Under the pieces are notes generated by a model. The model had not been told where the DNA came from, made no database searches, and was given only the letters and a program-made list of their open reading frames with translations. From Gemmatimonadota bacterium (GTDB taxonomy: Bacteria; Gemmatimonadota; Gemmatimonadetes; Palauibacterales; Palauibacteraceae), in assembly GCA_023554435.1 (NCBI GenBank), contig JAMJQV010000044.1, positions 1 through 14,729 of the forward strand: a stretch of 14,729 nucleotides of DNA, given 5' to 3'. Every line of letters begins with the position of its first letter. The first letter of the stretch is position 1. This document shows positions 7,032-14,658 of the stretch, piece by piece. Both the position numbers and the translations under genes were made by a program.

Positions 7032-7415
7032 TCAGCGCTCCCAGTATCTCGCCTTGTGAGGCAGGATTCCGCGCAGGCCTCCCGTTGGATCCGCGACATC
7101 CCCCAGGTGTCGGGGAATCACGTGCACGTGCGCGTGGAAGATCGTCTGACCTGCCGCGAGACCGTCGTTGATGCCGACCGTGAATCCGTCCGGCCGGTAC
7201 ATCGAAGAGAGCTCCTCTCGCACCGTGGCGAGCAGATCCCACACCTCGTCCCACTCGTCCCCCTCGAGGTCGAACACGCTCTGGACGTGGCGGCGCGGCA
7301 GGACCAGTGTGTGCCCGTCGGCAGCGGGGTACATGTCGGGCGTGGCGATCGTCAGCTCGCGGCCGATCCAGATCCGATCGGCAGGAGGGTCGCAGAACGG
7401 ACAGTCCAGATCCAC
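7032..7415 (-). CDS. HIT (histidine triad) family nucleotide hydrolase
   Basis: A 127-residue protein of the HIT superfamily, which cleaves AMP-NX or dinucleoside polyphosphate-type substrates through a His-AMP intermediate. The triad is FHAHVHVIPR, residues 93-102, with the nucleophilic His96 in the middle. The N-terminal CPFC (C5, C8), together with later His residues, resembles the zinc site of Fhit/HIT-like bacterial members. GDVADPTGGLRGILPHKARYW at the end matches the usual bacterial C-terminus. The frame is open far upstream. I choose GTG 7415 because GAGGAG (7427-7422) is 6 nt away and the protein then begins at the conserved Cys pair. The substrate is not predictable. It is divergent from the methyltransferase gene. 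Confidence 0.92.
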   Translation of the reverse strand: MDLDCPFCDPPADRIWIGRELTIATPDMYPAADGHTLVLPRRHVQSVFDLEGDEWDEVWDLLATVREELSSMYRPDGFTVGINDGLAAGQTIFHAHVHVIPRHLGDVADPTGGLRGILPHKARYWER

Positions 7416-7464
7416 GGTGGGCTCCTCGAATGGGTAGGACCTGAAAGTACGGCGACGTGGCCGG

Positions 7465-7483
7465 GGCGGCACCCTTTGCCGCC
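7465..7483. repeat. Perfect inverted repeat between divergent HIT and methyltransferase genes
   Basis: GGCGGCA (7465-7471) and TGCCGCC (7477-7483) form a perfect 7-bp stem around a CCCTT loop. It lies in the 107-base divergent gap, about 40 nt before the methyltransferase start. It could be a leader hairpin or a protein-binding site. I did not find convincing -35/-10 boxes nearby. Confidence 0.4.
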
Positions 7484-7522
7484 AGTCAGAAGCAATGCCG
7501 GAGGAAACCGGAAGGAGACGAC

Positions 7523-8341
7523 GTGACAGGAGGCGATCCGGGACATGAGGTAACGGCCGCGGTCCGCGCCTGCTGGGAACCCCATGCCCTGGCTCTGCTC
7601 GCCTTCGAGCGGGGAGAGCGCGACGCGAGCATTCTCGTCGTCGACGACCTGGGCGACACCGATGCACTACCGGCGCGCTGGTTCTTCCGTGGGGAGGAGG
7701 AGTTCCCCTCCCTCGAGCGGCGGGCCCTGGATCTCTGCGTGGGCAGCGTGCTCGATCTGGGCGCGGGAGCCGGGTGCCACGCCCTCGTGCTGCAGGAGCG
7801 AGGGCATCCCGTGTGCGCGGTCGAGATCCTGCCCGAACTCGTGGACTTGCTGCACCGCCGGAACGTGGCCGACGCACGGACGGGGAGCGTCTTCGCTCCA
7901 CCGGCCGGCCAGTGGGACACGGTGTTGATGTTGATGAACGGCTGGGGACTCCCGGAGACACTGTCGGGACTCGCACGCTTCTTCGCGGTGGTGAATCGCC
8001 TCGTTGCCCCGGGCGGGCGGATCATCGCCGATTCCACGGACATGCGAGGCTTAGCCACCGACTGGCGATCGGAGGGTGGAGTCCGGTTGGCGCTTCGCGA
8101 CGACGGCCGATACGTGGGCGAGATCCAGTTCCAGCTCGAGTTCGGCGGGCGACGGGGCGACCCGTTCAGCCAGCTGTACGTGGATCCCGATACCCTGTCG
8201 GTCCTCGCGGAGCGCGCCGGGTGGAGCGTCGAGATCGTGGACAGGGGCGAAAACGGGGCCTTCCTCTCGGTCCTTCGCCGCTCTGGAGGGCAGGTCCAGT
8301 CCGGCGTACCTTGCGAAGCACCGCAACCTGAGGATGGATGA
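7523..8341 (+). CDS. Class I SAM-dependent methyltransferase
   Basis: A 272-residue Rossmann-fold methyltransferase of unknown substrate. Motif I is SVLDLGAGAGCHALVL (residues 75-90), the acidic residue after strand 2 is Glu101 in VCAVEILPEL, and WDTVLMLMNGWGL (131-143) and VAPGGRIIADSTD (161-173) give the later core strands. GTG 7523 is chosen because AAGGAG (7512-7517) is 5 nt upstream; the longer frame to 7457 would run through an inverted repeat and has no ribosome site. The C-terminal third (about 180-260) is a beta-rich stretch found in related small-molecule methyltransferases. It overlaps the next gene by ATGA, so the two are probably translated together. No target-recognition or RNA-binding domain is seen. 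Confidence 0.87.
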   Translation: MTGGDPGHEVTAAVRACWEPHALALLAFERGERDASILVVDDLGDTDALPARWFFRGEEEFPSLERRALDLCVGSVLDLGAGAGCHALVLQERGHPVCAVEILPELVDLLHRRNVADARTGSVFAPPAGQWDTVLMLMNGWGLPETLSGLARFFAVVNRLVAPGGRIIADSTDMRGLATDWRSEGGVRLALRDDGRYVGEIQFQLEFGGRRGDPFSQLYVDPDTLSVLAERAGWSVEIVDRGENGAFLSVLRRSGGQVQSGVPCEAPQPEDG

Positions 8342-9096
8342 GAATGACGGACATCGACGGAAACAAGGATCCAAAGCGCCCGCAGGCGCTGCGCATCGAG
8401 ACCGAGGCCCTGTCACCGGAAGCCTCGCGCCAGATGTACAAGACGATGCACAAGTCGCTGCGCGAGCTTTGGGCCGTGGTCGATGGCCTGGCCGCCGTCA
8501 TGCCTCCTCGACCGACGTACTACCGGGTGACGATCTTCGGGTCGTCCCGGATGCACGCGGGTGACGAGCTGTACCTCGAGGTCCGCCGGCTGGCACAGGA
8601 GCTGGCCGCGATGGGGTGTGACATCATCACGGGCGGTGGTCCAGGGCTCATGCAGGCGGCGAACGAGGGCGAGCTCCTCGGTGACGTGGCCAACCGTACC
8701 TATTCCATCGGACTCAACGTCGAGCTCCCGCACGAGCAGGCCCCGAACCCGTTCGTCGAGAAGCTGTACCACCACGGGACCTTCTTCTCCCGCCTGCACC
8801 ATTTCGTGCAGCTGTCCAGCGCCTTCGTAGTGATGCGTGGCGGAATCGGCACGACGCTGGAGACCCTGATGGTGTGGCAGCTCGTACAGGTCGGTCACCT
8901 GAAGAGGCGGCCCCTCATCATGGTGGGCAGCATGTGGCCGGAGCTCGTCGAGTGGGGCCGAAAGCACTGGCTCTCCGAGGAAGGCAACCTCGCCGACCCC
9001 GATGACCTCGACATCCCGTTCTGCGTGGACACGGTGGACGAAGCGGTGACCCTGATCCGCGACAACCTCGAGGAGTGGGCCTCGGACGGTTCCTGA
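8338..9096 (+). CDS. LOG-like Rossmann-fold nucleotide-binding protein
   Basis: A 252-residue member of the LOG / 'lysine decarboxylase-like' superfamily, whose studied members hydrolyse nucleoside 5'-monophosphates to base and ribose phosphate (LOG, PpnN) and are not decarboxylases. YRVTIFGSSR opens the fold (residues 62-71), followed by DIITGGGPGLMQAANEG (95-111). The motif that is PGGxGTxxE in true LOG enzymes appears as RGGIGTTLE (167-175). The Arg of the conserved 'RK' pair is R152, but the Lys is replaced (SRLHHF), so activity may differ. An N-terminal extension of about 55 residues precedes the domain. The start is ATG 8338, which overlaps the methyltransferase TGA, or possibly ATG 8344, which is better spaced from GAGGA at 8330. 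Probably one operon with the methyltransferase. Confidence 0.85.
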   Translation: MRMTDIDGNKDPKRPQALRIETEALSPEASRQMYKTMHKSLRELWAVVDGLAAVMPPRPTYYRVTIFGSSRMHAGDELYLEVRRLAQELAAMGCDIITGGGPGLMQAANEGELLGDVANRTYSIGLNVELPHEQAPNPFVEKLYHHGTFFSRLHHFVQLSSAFVVMRGGIGTTLETLMVWQLVQVGHLKRRPLIMVGSMWPELVEWGRKHWLSEEGNLADPDDLDIPFCVDTVDEAVTLIRDNLEEWASDGS

Positions 9097-9110
9097 CCCG
9101 CGGGTCCAGT

Positions 9111-10517
9111 TCAGGTCAGCTGGAACGCGCTTCCCCGCTCGGGCACCTCTACTCCGGCCGTCCCGGCCGCACGCAGATCCTCTGCCAGGGCCTCGGCGCT
9201 GTCTTCCTCGCCGTGCACCAGGAAGTACCGTGACACCTGACCCCGTTCCCGCACCGCTTCCGCCCAGCCGAGCAGTCCCGTGCGATCGGCGTGGGCACTG
9301 TACGCGTCGGCCCGCTCGATCCGGGCCCGCACCTGGACCGGCGTGCCCAGCACCCTGACCTCGTCGTTTCCCTCGAGTAGGCGGCGACCGAGCGTATGCT
9401 GCGCCTGGTAGCCCACGAATAGCACGGTGGTGCTCGGATTCCCGACGTGATTGCGGAGGTGATGAAGGATCCGGCCTCCCTCGCACATGCCCGAGGCGGC
9501 GATGATGATCGCCGGCCCCCTGCGCGTGTTGAGGGCCTTCGACTCCTCTGCCTTGCGGACGTAGCGAAGCCGGCGGAACCCCAGGGGGTCGCCATCGGAA
9601 TCGGTGGCCATGGTGTCCAGCATCTCCCGGTCGTAGCACTCCGGGTGGGCGCTGTAGACTTCGGTCACGTTGATCGCCAGCGGGCTGTCCACGAACACGT
9701 CCACCGGCGGAAGCTCCCCGGCCTCCCACAGCTGGTTCAGGCGGTACACCAACTCCTGGGTGCGCCCGAGGGCGAACGATGGGACCAGCAGCTTGCCGCC
9801 CGAACTGAACGTGGCGTCGGCGCACTCCCTCAGGTACTCACGGGCGCGCGATGGAGGTTCGTGTTCGCGGTCGCCGTAGGTACTCTCCATGATGACGTAA
9901 TCGGCGCCACTGGCGATCTGCGGATCGCGCAGAATGGGCAGGCCTCTCCGCCCGATATCGCCGGAGAACACGAGTCGCCGTGTGCGGCTGCCCTCGGTGA
10001 GGTCCAGGACCACGGACGCGGATCCCAGGATGTGACCCGCATCGATGAACGTCGCCCGCACACCGGGTGCGGGCTCGAACACGCGCCCGTAGTGCACCGG
10101 TCGAAACCTGGCCAGGGCCTTGCGGGCGTCTCCGATCAGGTAGAGTGGTTCGAAGGGCCGCTTGCCCTGGCGTTTGCGCCTGCGGTTCACGTAGCGGACA
10201 TCCGATTTCTGGATATGCGCCGAATCCACCAGCATGTGCCGGCACAGGTCGCGGGTCGCCGGCGTGGCGTAGATCTTCCCCGTGAAACCGGCCTTCACGA
10301 GGGTCGGCAGGTTACCGCAGTGGTCGATGTGCGCGTGGCTGAGAACGACCGCGTCGATGGACGACGGCTCGAACGGGAAGTCCCGGTTTCGCTCGAACGC
10401 GTGCTTGCGGCGTCCCTGGTACAGGCCGCAATCCAGTAGAATCCGGCGACCACCGACGTTCAGCAGGTGCATCGAGCCGGGAACCTCCCGGGCCGCTCCC
10501 CAGAACTGGACTTCCAT
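9111..10517 (-). CDS. MBL-fold beta-CASP RNase (CPSF/YSH1-like exoribonuclease)
   Basis: A 468-residue metallo-beta-lactamase/beta-CASP protein predicted to cut or trim RNA. Motif II is HAHIDH (H61, H63, D65, H66). The later metal ligands are H162 in DAGHILGS and D187 in SGDIGRRG. The beta-CASP part shows ESTYGDREH (211-219), FVDSPLAINV, and IIIAASGMCEGGRILHHL with the motif A-B region, then SAHAD (motif C, H409) and YFLVHGEED (H435). There is no KH domain, unlike archaeal CPSF. The frame stays open to 10661, but the homologous part begins at ATG 10517, MEVQFWGAAREVPGS, and the upstream piece has no family features. The ribosome site there is weak. It is divergent from the DHS-like gene across 130 bases. 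Confidence 0.93.
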   Translation of the reverse strand: MEVQFWGAAREVPGSMHLLNVGGRRILLDCGLYQGRRKHAFERNRDFPFEPSSIDAVVLSHAHIDHCGNLPTLVKAGFTGKIYATPATRDLCRHMLVDSAHIQKSDVRYVNRRRKRQGKRPFEPLYLIGDARKALARFRPVHYGRVFEPAPGVRATFIDAGHILGSASVVLDLTEGSRTRRLVFSGDIGRRGLPILRDPQIASGADYVIMESTYGDREHEPPSRAREYLRECADATFSSGGKLLVPSFALGRTQELVYRLNQLWEAGELPPVDVFVDSPLAINVTEVYSAHPECYDREMLDTMATDSDGDPLGFRRLRYVRKAEESKALNTRRGPAIIIAASGMCEGGRILHHLRNHVGNPSTTVLFVGYQAQHTLGRRLLEGNDEVRVLGTPVQVRARIERADAYSAHADRTGLLGWAEAVRERGQVSRYFLVHGEEDSAEALAEDLRAAGTAGVEVPERGSAFQLT

Positions 10518-10575
10518 GCGTCGCCCCGCTTTCGTTCGTGACCGATCCCAAGTGCTGAAATCCGCTCCAGTACGA

Positions 10576-10604
10576 TTGCAGGCCGGGGACGTCACGGCTA
10601 GTGT
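10576..10604 (+). promoter_or_regulatory. Weak promoter candidate for the DHS-like gene
   Basis: TTGCAG (10576-10581) and TAGTGT (10599-10604) are separated by 17 bases in the 130-base divergent gap (10518-10647). Each hexamer matches consensus at only about half its positions, so this is a low-confidence call resting mainly on spacing and location. No better pair was seen for this gene, and none for the divergent RNase gene. Confidence 0.25.
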
Positions 10605-10647
10605 CCGGCTCGAAGAAAACCACGGACCCTGCGCGCGGGATGGAGTC

Positions 10648-11676
10648 ATGAGTATCCGCAAGTTCGTCGAGAATCACTACCGGCACTTCAACGCCCGCAC
10701 GCTGGTCGACGCTACCGACGCCTACCGGCAGCACATCGACGGCGGTGGTCGAATGATGGTGACGCTGGCGGGGGCCATGAGTACGGCGGAGCTCGGGCTG
10801 TCGTTGGCAGAGATGATCCGGCGGGACCTCGTTCACGCGATCACCTGCACGGGCGCCAACCTGGAGGAGGACCTGTTCAACCTCGTGGCGCACGACCACT
10901 ACGTCCGGGTGCCCGACTGGAGGAACCTGACGCCGCAGCGCGAGAGGGAGATGCTGGACCGGGGACTGAACCGCGTCACCGACACGTGCATCCCCGAGGA
11001 AGAGGCGTTTCGAGTCCTCGAGGGCGAGGTGCTCCGTCTTTGGAAGGAAGCGGACGAGGCAGGAGAGAGCTGGTTCCCGCACGAGTACTTCTACCGCCTG
11101 ATCCGGGAAGGCCGGCTCGAGCACGCGTACCAGATCGACCCGGCCGATTCGTGGCTGGTGGCGGCGGCAGAGAAGGACCTGCCGCTATTCGTTCCGGGCT
11201 GGGAAGACTCCACCATGGGCAACATCGTCGTGGGTCGGGTGATCGACGGCAGGCTCTCGGGCACCCGCATCGTTCGAGGTGGACTGGAGTACATGGCAGC
11301 CCTGGCGGACTGGTACGTCGAGACGACGATGGGCCGAACGGTCGCGAACCTCGAAGAGGCTGACGGCGACCCGGTGGTCCCGCCGGACAAGGCCCTGCGG
11401 ACGGTGGGGTTCTTCCAGATCGGCGGTGGCATCGCGGGGGACTTTCCGATCTGCGTGGTCCCCATGATCCACCAGGACCTGCGACGCCCCTGCCCTTTCT
11501 GGGGTTACTTCTGTCAGATCAGCGACTCCACGACGAGCTACGGATCCTACTCCGGCGCGATCCCCTCCGAGAAGATCACGTGGGGGAAGCTGGACGTCGA
11601 CACACCCATGTTCGTGATCGAGTCGGACGCGACGATCGTGGCCCCGCTCATGTTCGCTGCCCTGCTCGACTGGTAG
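10648..11676 (+). CDS. speY: Deoxyhypusine-synthase-like protein, probable homospermidine synthase
   Basis: A 342-residue NAD-dependent enzyme of the deoxyhypusine synthase family. Bacteria lack eIF5A, so the usual DHS substrate is absent; the Anabaena homologue SpeY makes homospermidine from putrescine, and I infer the same here. Visible blocks are VTLAGAMSTAELG (38-50), ITCTGANLEEDLFN (65-78), FVPGWEDSTMGN (181-192), GFFQIGGGIAGDFP (254-267) and the catalytic EKITWGKL (308-315) with Lys314, which carries the aminobutyl imine in DHS. The stretch that in human DHS reads KHH after GGG is GDF here. ATG 10648 is the first start giving a family-length protein; the GGAG close upstream is tightly spaced. 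It converges with speB and speA, which make its substrate. DHS fold certain; product inferred. Confidence 0.9.
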   Translation: MSIRKFVENHYRHFNARTLVDATDAYRQHIDGGGRMMVTLAGAMSTAELGLSLAEMIRRDLVHAITCTGANLEEDLFNLVAHDHYVRVPDWRNLTPQREREMLDRGLNRVTDTCIPEEEAFRVLEGEVLRLWKEADEAGESWFPHEYFYRLIREGRLEHAYQIDPADSWLVAAAEKDLPLFVPGWEDSTMGNIVVGRVIDGRLSGTRIVRGGLEYMAALADWYVETTMGRTVANLEEADGDPVVPPDKALRTVGFFQIGGGIAGDFPICVVPMIHQDLRRPCPFWGYFCQISDSTTSYGSYSGAIPSEKITWGKLDVDTPMFVIESDATIVAPLMFAALLDW

Positions 11677-11686
11677 GAGGCCTCCT
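11675..11686. repeat. 12-base perfect palindrome at the speY stop
   Basis: AGGAGGCCTCCT begins within the speY stop codon and lies in the 34-base convergent gap before the speB end. It has no loop, so it is a poor hairpin. It could be a protein-binding site, or chance in GC-rich DNA. No clear terminator was found in this gap. Confidence 0.3.
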
Positions 11687-11710
11687 CCTCCCTGCAGGTC
11701 GGCGGCCCGC

Positions 11711-12586
11711 TCAGGCGTCTCGTGCCGCCCCGATCTCGGCCAGGAACCGATACACCAGCTTGGCGGCCGCGAAGGCGCTGGAGTGGTGCCCCTCGGCCGG
11801 GAGAAGCTCCACCACATCGAAGCCGACCACCCGGCTGGCCCGGGCGACCCGCCGGAGGAGCCGGTTGACCGGATACCACTCGAGTCCACCCGGCTCCGGC
11901 GTACCCGTCGCCGGAATGAACGAGGGATCGAACGCGTCGAGGTCGATGGTCACGTAGACATGCCCGGTGAGGAGGCCCGCCACCTCGTCCATCCACGAGT
12001 CGTCCGCGGCCCCGGCGATGTCGTGCGCCCAGAACACGCGGGCCGGGTCCAGCCCCGGCATCTCGGAGGCGTCCACCGCCCGGATCCCGACCTGCACGAT
12101 CGGACAGCGTTCGCGCGCTCTGGCCATCACGCAGGCATGGTTGTGGGACGACCCCTCGTACTCCTCGCGTGTATCGGCATGGGCGTCGATCTGGAGGACC
12201 GTCAGGTCGTCAAACCGACCCGCCGCGGCGTCCACCGCGCCGATGGTGACGGAGTGCTCGCCGCCGAGGACCACGGGCAGTTCACCTCTATCGAGGATGG
12301 CAGCCACCGTTTCCCGAACGACGGACGACATGCCCTCGGGGTCCGGAGGCACATCCAGAACCGGGAGGGTGCGGATCCCGTCCCGCCAGGGCTCGCGGGC
12401 CGTCTCGATGTCGTACAGTTCCACGGCCGCGGACGCTTCGAGAAGGGCTGCGGGGCCAGCATCGGCTCCCTTTTGCCAGGTGCTCGTCCCGTCATACGGC
12501 ACGGGAACGATGACCGACCCCGCGATGCCGCGGGTCGCGTCCGCCGGCAGCCTCAGAAAAGTGGCGTGCGCAGGGTTCCCGTTCAT
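11711..12586 (-). CDS. speB: Agmatinase (ureohydrolase family)
   Basis: A 291-residue binuclear-manganese ureohydrolase predicted to split agmatine into putrescine and urea. Metal ligands are visible: His111 in GGEHS, Asp134, His136 and Asp138 in DAHAD, and Asp215 and Asp217 in TIDLDAFDPS. The N-terminal VPVPYDGTSTWQKGADAGP (27-45) and the GFDVVELLPAEGHHSSAFAAAKL block are typical of agmatinase and its close relatives. Arginase or guanidinobutyrase cannot be excluded by motif alone. Lying directly after an arginine decarboxylase gene makes agmatine the natural substrate. The ATG overlaps the speA stop as ATGA, so the two are co-translated. Cytoplasmic. Confidence 0.93.
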   Translation of the reverse strand: MNGNPAHATFLRLPADATRGIAGSVIVPVPYDGTSTWQKGADAGPAALLEASAAVELYDIETAREPWRDGIRTLPVLDVPPDPEGMSSVVRETVAAILDRGELPVVLGGEHSVTIGAVDAAAGRFDDLTVLQIDAHADTREEYEGSSHNHACVMARARERCPIVQVGIRAVDASEMPGLDPARVFWAHDIAGAADDSWMDEVAGLLTGHVYVTIDLDAFDPSFIPATGTPEPGGLEWYPVNRLLRRVARASRVVGFDVVELLPAEGHHSSAFAAAKLVYRFLAEIGAARDA

Positions 12587-14520
12587 GAATCGGCCTCCAG
12601 GTACGTATAGCCGTTGAGCTCGGCCTGGTAGAAGCGCAGAAGCATCCGCGTCTCCGCCACTGTCATGCGCCCCTCCCTAACGGCGACTTCACAGTCGCGC
12701 GCCAACAGCGGCTGCAGGCGCTCGGCGTCGTACTGCATGTAGCCGAGAACCTCCCTCGCCGTGTCGCCCTCGACGGTCTCGTCGATCCACCAGCCTCCCT
12801 CTTCGTGCAAGCGCACGTGGATGACGTGCGTGTCGCCGAACAGGTTGTGGAGGTCCCCCAGTGCCTCCTGGTACGCTCCAACCAGGAACACGGCCAGATA
12901 GTAGTCGGAATGCGGTATCAGCTCGTGAACGTCGATCGTGGCGCGGCCGTCCACGAAACGGCTGATCTGCCCGTCCGAGTCGCAGGTGACGTCCGCCAGC
13001 ACCGCCTGGTGCGTGGGTCGCTCATCCAGGCGATGAATCGGCATGATGGGAAACACCTGGCCGATCGCCCAGGCGTCGGGAAGGGACTGGAACACCGAGA
13101 AGTTGCAGAAATACGTCTCGCTCAGGATGTCCTCGAGTGGTTCCAGCTCCTCAGGCACCTCGTCGAGGCCGCGCAAGCGATCCTGGACGCGCGCGCACGT
13201 TCCCCAGAACAGCTGTTCGGCCAGGCCCCTTAGCTCGAGGCTCATATAGCCGAGGTTGAACAGGTTGAGGGCTTCCTCGCGCGCCCGCGCAGCGTCGTGG
13301 TAGCACTCTACGAGGCGGCCGTCTTCCACCGCCTCGTATGCGTAGACCAGATCCCGGATCGGCTGGGGCACGTCTTCTCGTTCGGACAGGTCTTCGGGAA
13401 CCGGAAAGGTCTGCGGATACGTGGTCCTCGGCCCCGCCGACCCCAGCACGTTGAATACCAGGACGCTCTGGTACGCGGACAGGGCTCGCCCCGACTCGCT
13501 CACGATCGTGGGGTGTGGCACCCCACGTTCGTCGCACACGCTTCCGAGTCGGTACACGACTTCCCGCGCGTATTCCTCCAGCGTGTAGTTCATCGAGGAT
13601 TCGGAGCGGGTCCGGCTCCCGTCGTAGTCGACGCCCAGGCCACCGCCGACATCCACGTACTGGATCGGAGCGCCCAGACGTACGAGCTCGGCGTACACGT
13701 GGCCCAGCTCGCCGATGGCGTCCTTGAGGCGATCGATGTCGTGGATCTGGCTCCCCGGGTGGCAGTGAACGAGCTGCAGCGCGTCCAGCATGTCGTGCGC
13801 CGACAGCAACTCGATCATCTGGAGAATCTCGCTCACGAACAGTCCGAACTTCGACTTCTCTCCCGCCGAGCCCTTCCAGCGACCGGCTCCCTGGCTGGCC
13901 AACTTCACCCGCACGCCGATCGTCGGCCGAACGTCGTGCCTGCGGGCATGCTTCAGGATGAGACGGAGTTCCCCCGGGTCCTCGACGATGGGAACGATCC
14001 GGCGGCCCAGTCTCGCCGCCAGGATGGCCGCCTCGATGTAGCCGTCATCCTTGAAGCCGTTGCACACGATGAGGCGCTCGGATGGTCCCCCTGTCAGGGC
14101 CATCACCGCCAGTAGCTCCGGCTTGGAGCCCACCTCGAGGCCGAAGTCGTACTCCGTACCGTAGCGGAACACTTCCTCGACCACGGGCCGCTGCTGATTC
14201 ACCTTGATCGGGTAGGCGGCAAGGTACTGTCCGCGATAGCCGTACTCGGCGATGGCCCCGCCGAAAGCCTCGCGCAGGACCCTGAGCCGGTGGGCCAGGA
14301 TATCCGAGAACCTGATGAGCAGCGGAGGAGACAGGTCCCGCTCGCCCAGGCCTTCCACGACCTCCAGGAGGTCGATTCCTTCCTCGCCTGCACCGTTCGG
14401 ACGCACGAGCAGGCGGCCGTGGGGCGAGACGGCGAAATAGCCGCGCCCCCAGGCATCGATCCCGTACAGGTCGGCGCTGTCGGCAGAAGACCAGGATCCG
14501 GCTCGGCTATCTTCGCTCAT
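12583..14520 (-). CDS. speA: Biosynthetic arginine decarboxylase
   Basis: A PLP enzyme of 645 residues (E. coli SpeA has 658) turning arginine into agmatine, the first step to putrescine. Collinear blocks are YGIDAWGRGYF (19-29), AAYPIKVNQQRPV with the PLP lysine Lys106, GLEVGSKPEL, VCNGFKDDGYI, IGVRVKLASQGAGRWKGS, EKSKFGLF, YVDVGGGLGVDYDGS (288-302), HPTIVSESGRA, and the active-site ADVTCDSDG (509-517) with Cys513. The substrate-side HFHLGSQ of E. coli reads HCHPGSQ here (252-258). The frame runs to 14655, but ATG 14520 fits the family length and the upstream part has no homology features. No Shine-Dalgarno sequence precedes this ATG. First gene of the speA-speB pair, divergent from the partial gene at the right edge. 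Confidence 0.96.
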   Translation of the reverse strand: MSEDSRAGSWSSADSADLYGIDAWGRGYFAVSPHGRLLVRPNGAGEEGIDLLEVVEGLGERDLSPPLLIRFSDILAHRLRVLREAFGGAIAEYGYRGQYLAAYPIKVNQQRPVVEEVFRYGTEYDFGLEVGSKPELLAVMALTGGPSERLIVCNGFKDDGYIEAAILAARLGRRIVPIVEDPGELRLILKHARRHDVRPTIGVRVKLASQGAGRWKGSAGEKSKFGLFVSEILQMIELLSAHDMLDALQLVHCHPGSQIHDIDRLKDAIGELGHVYAELVRLGAPIQYVDVGGGLGVDYDGSRTRSESSMNYTLEEYAREVVYRLGSVCDERGVPHPTIVSESGRALSAYQSVLVFNVLGSAGPRTTYPQTFPVPEDLSEREDVPQPIRDLVYAYEAVEDGRLVECYHDAARAREEALNLFNLGYMSLELRGLAEQLFWGTCARVQDRLRGLDEVPEELEPLEDILSETYFCNFSVFQSLPDAWAIGQVFPIMPIHRLDERPTHQAVLADVTCDSDGQISRFVDGRATIDVHELIPHSDYYLAVFLVGAYQEALGDLHNLFGDTHVIHVRLHEEGGWWIDETVEGDTAREVLGYMQYDAERLQPLLARDCEVAVREGRMTVAETRMLLRFYQAELNGYTYLEADS

Positions 14521-14528
14521 GGCTGACG

Positions 14529-14534
14529 AAGATA
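14529..14534 (-). promoter_or_regulatory. Possible -10 box for leaderless speA start
   Basis: On the minus strand TATCTT ends 8 bases before the speA ATG. That spacing would put the transcript start at or next to the A of ATG. Together with the lack of any ribosome binding site this fits a leaderless mRNA. There is no good -35 box, so confidence is low. Confidence 0.25.
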
Positions 14535-14643
14535 CACCGGAACAGCCCCGACCGGGAGCGCTGGAGGTGGCGTCAACCTTCCGTTCGCATACCGTATCTA
14601 CTAGAGGACGGGTCCATTGTGATTCGGTACCATGCGTGAACCT

Positions 14644-14650
14644 GAGGAGG
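14644..14650 (+). promoter_or_regulatory. Strong ribosome binding site of the right-edge gene
   Basis: GAGGAGG, a near-complete anti-16S complement, sits 8 bases before ATG 14659. It selects that ATG over the in-frame ATG at 14632 and over the out-of-frame ATG at 14654, whose frame soon reaches a stop. Confidence 0.6.
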
Positions 14651-14658
14651 CCCATGCC

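Noticed and set aside
7416..7976. Long minus-strand extension of the HIT gene
   Set aside because: It is Arg/Pro/Gly-rich, antisense to the methyltransferase, and the HIT domain starts right after a good ribosome site at GTG 7415.
9095..9106. GACCCGCGGGTC palindrome between the LOG-like and RNase genes
   Set aside because: It is a loop-less 12-base palindrome overlapping a stop codon in GC-rich DNA; no terminator or operator can be supported from it alone.
10518..10661. N-terminal extension of the beta-CASP RNase to 10661
   Set aside because: The extra residues show no family motif and would overlap the start of the divergent speY gene.
14555..14560. TTGACG as a -35 box for speA on the minus strand
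   Set aside because: It looks like a consensus -35, but no -10-like hexamer lies 15-19 bases downstream.
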